Shown in pieces: positions 63,695 through 64,000 of a stretch of 64,000 bases of DNA (within the stretch, counting starts at the first letter, position 1; each line of letters opens with the position of its first letter). Source of the stretch: Mytilus galloprovincialis. Its lineage: Eukaryota > Mollusca > Bivalvia > Mytilida > Mytilidae. The DNA is taken from positions 15,470,441 to 15,534,440 of the forward strand of contig NC_134838.1 of the NCBI RefSeq assembly GCF_965363235.1, written 5' to 3'. Both the position numbers and the translations under genes were made by a program. Below the pieces are notes generated by a model. That model did not search any database, was not told the origin of the DNA, and saw only the letters and a list, made by a program, of their open reading frames with translations.

Positions 63695-63895
63695 ACATAG
63701 GAGCCTCAGTGACCAATTAGTCTAAGAAGTTCTACTACTGTAATCACTAGCCAGTCAATACTGGGGTTGTGAGTTTGAACCTCGCTTGTGCGCTAGCACT
63801 CGACTTTTATCTTAACTGTCTAGGATTGTCAGTTTTCCTATCAGAGGTCTGTGGTTTGTTTCGGGCACTTGTTCCACCTATGAAAACTGACTATG
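63695..63895 (+). mobile_element. tRNA-derived SINE-like element
   Basis: The head 'gagcctcagtgaccaattag' resembles an A box region, and 'gttgtgagtttgaacctcgc' resembles a B box (GTTCGANNC with changes). The tail 'tttcgggcacttgttccacc' then 'aaaactgac' looks like a SINE body known from molluscs. It does not fold as a normal tRNA gene. Confidence 0.55.
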
Positions 63896-64000
63896 AAACA
63901 TTTGACATCAACGACCCAGATCTACTGCGCAAACCACCACATACTTCGCCCGTCAGCATGAAATCCAAAGAAGCAATGCAAGCAGCCATCTTAGCAGAAC
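63880..64000 (+). CDS. Possible start of an open frame running off the window
   Basis: ATG at 63880 opens 40 codons with no stop before the edge. The peptide has a hydrophilic, coding-like composition (ETFDINDPDLLRKPP, then SKEAMQAAILAE). The frame is also open for some codons upstream inside the SINE tail, so the ATG is uncertain. I do not recognise a family; it could be a gene exon or part of a mobile element. Confidence 0.3.
   Translation, partial: MKTDYETFDINDPDLLRKPPHTSPVSMKSKEAMQAAILAE

Noticed and set aside
63695..63790. Candidate tRNA gene
   Set aside because: A and B box-like words are present, but the B box is degenerate and I cannot form a proper acceptor stem. A tRNA-derived SINE is the better call.

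Overview
This window is eukaryotic nuclear DNA. It is AT-rich, genes are split into short exons by GT-AG introns, and it is dense in short interspersed repeats, foldback elements and decayed transposons. The repeats look like families I know from marine mussel genomes, so the source is most likely a bivalve mollusc, probably Mytilus or a close relative. That assignment rests on recognising the repeats, not on a search.

The content is a head-to-tail tandem array of four paralogous genes, all on the + strand. Gene A (367-7063) has its 5' part outside the window. Gene B is 12011-25113, gene C 28251-41420 and gene D 47512-60521, with a possible alternative first exon at 44777-44974. B, C and D can each be assembled by hand into ten coding exons with the same intron phases (0,1,0,0,0,2,1,2,0), giving proteins of 987, 991 and 978 residues. 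The layout is: a ~60-residue N-terminal module that may be SAP-like; a helical linker; a dynamin/mitofusin-like GTPase domain with P-loop, DTPG and NKWD/E motifs; a coiled-coil or stalk region; a Gly/Ala-rich hydrophobic patch; a second helical region; and a C-terminal protein kinase domain with Gly-loop, catalytic Lys, HRD, DVG and APE. The architecture and the 'INLL...LPT' segment after the P-loop resemble DSTYK (dual serine/threonine and tyrosine kinase). Here, unlike my recollection of vertebrate DSTYK, the GTPase motifs look intact.

Gene A looks damaged. Its GTPase exon is 1 nt shorter and its coiled-coil exon 1 nt longer than the equivalents in B and C, and its HRD reads DRD. Gene D has Glu in place of the G4 Asp (NKWE) and a duplicated first exon.

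Spaces between the genes (about 3.1-4.9 kb) and the introns hold transposon debris. This includes a ~2.75 kb element with terminal inverted repeats around a decayed PIF/Harbinger-type transposase (8726-11474), two relics of one reverse-transcriptase family in opposite orientation (7951-8330 + and 23455-24430 -), seven foldback or MITE-like elements, a tandem 355-bp mussel repeat, a duplicated ~1 kb repeat with GGTCTTTC hairpins, a (TATC)n microsatellite and a tRNA-like SINE near the right edge. The last 120 bases may open a new reading frame. I saw no rRNA, canonical tRNA, CRISPR array or bacterial-type operon.
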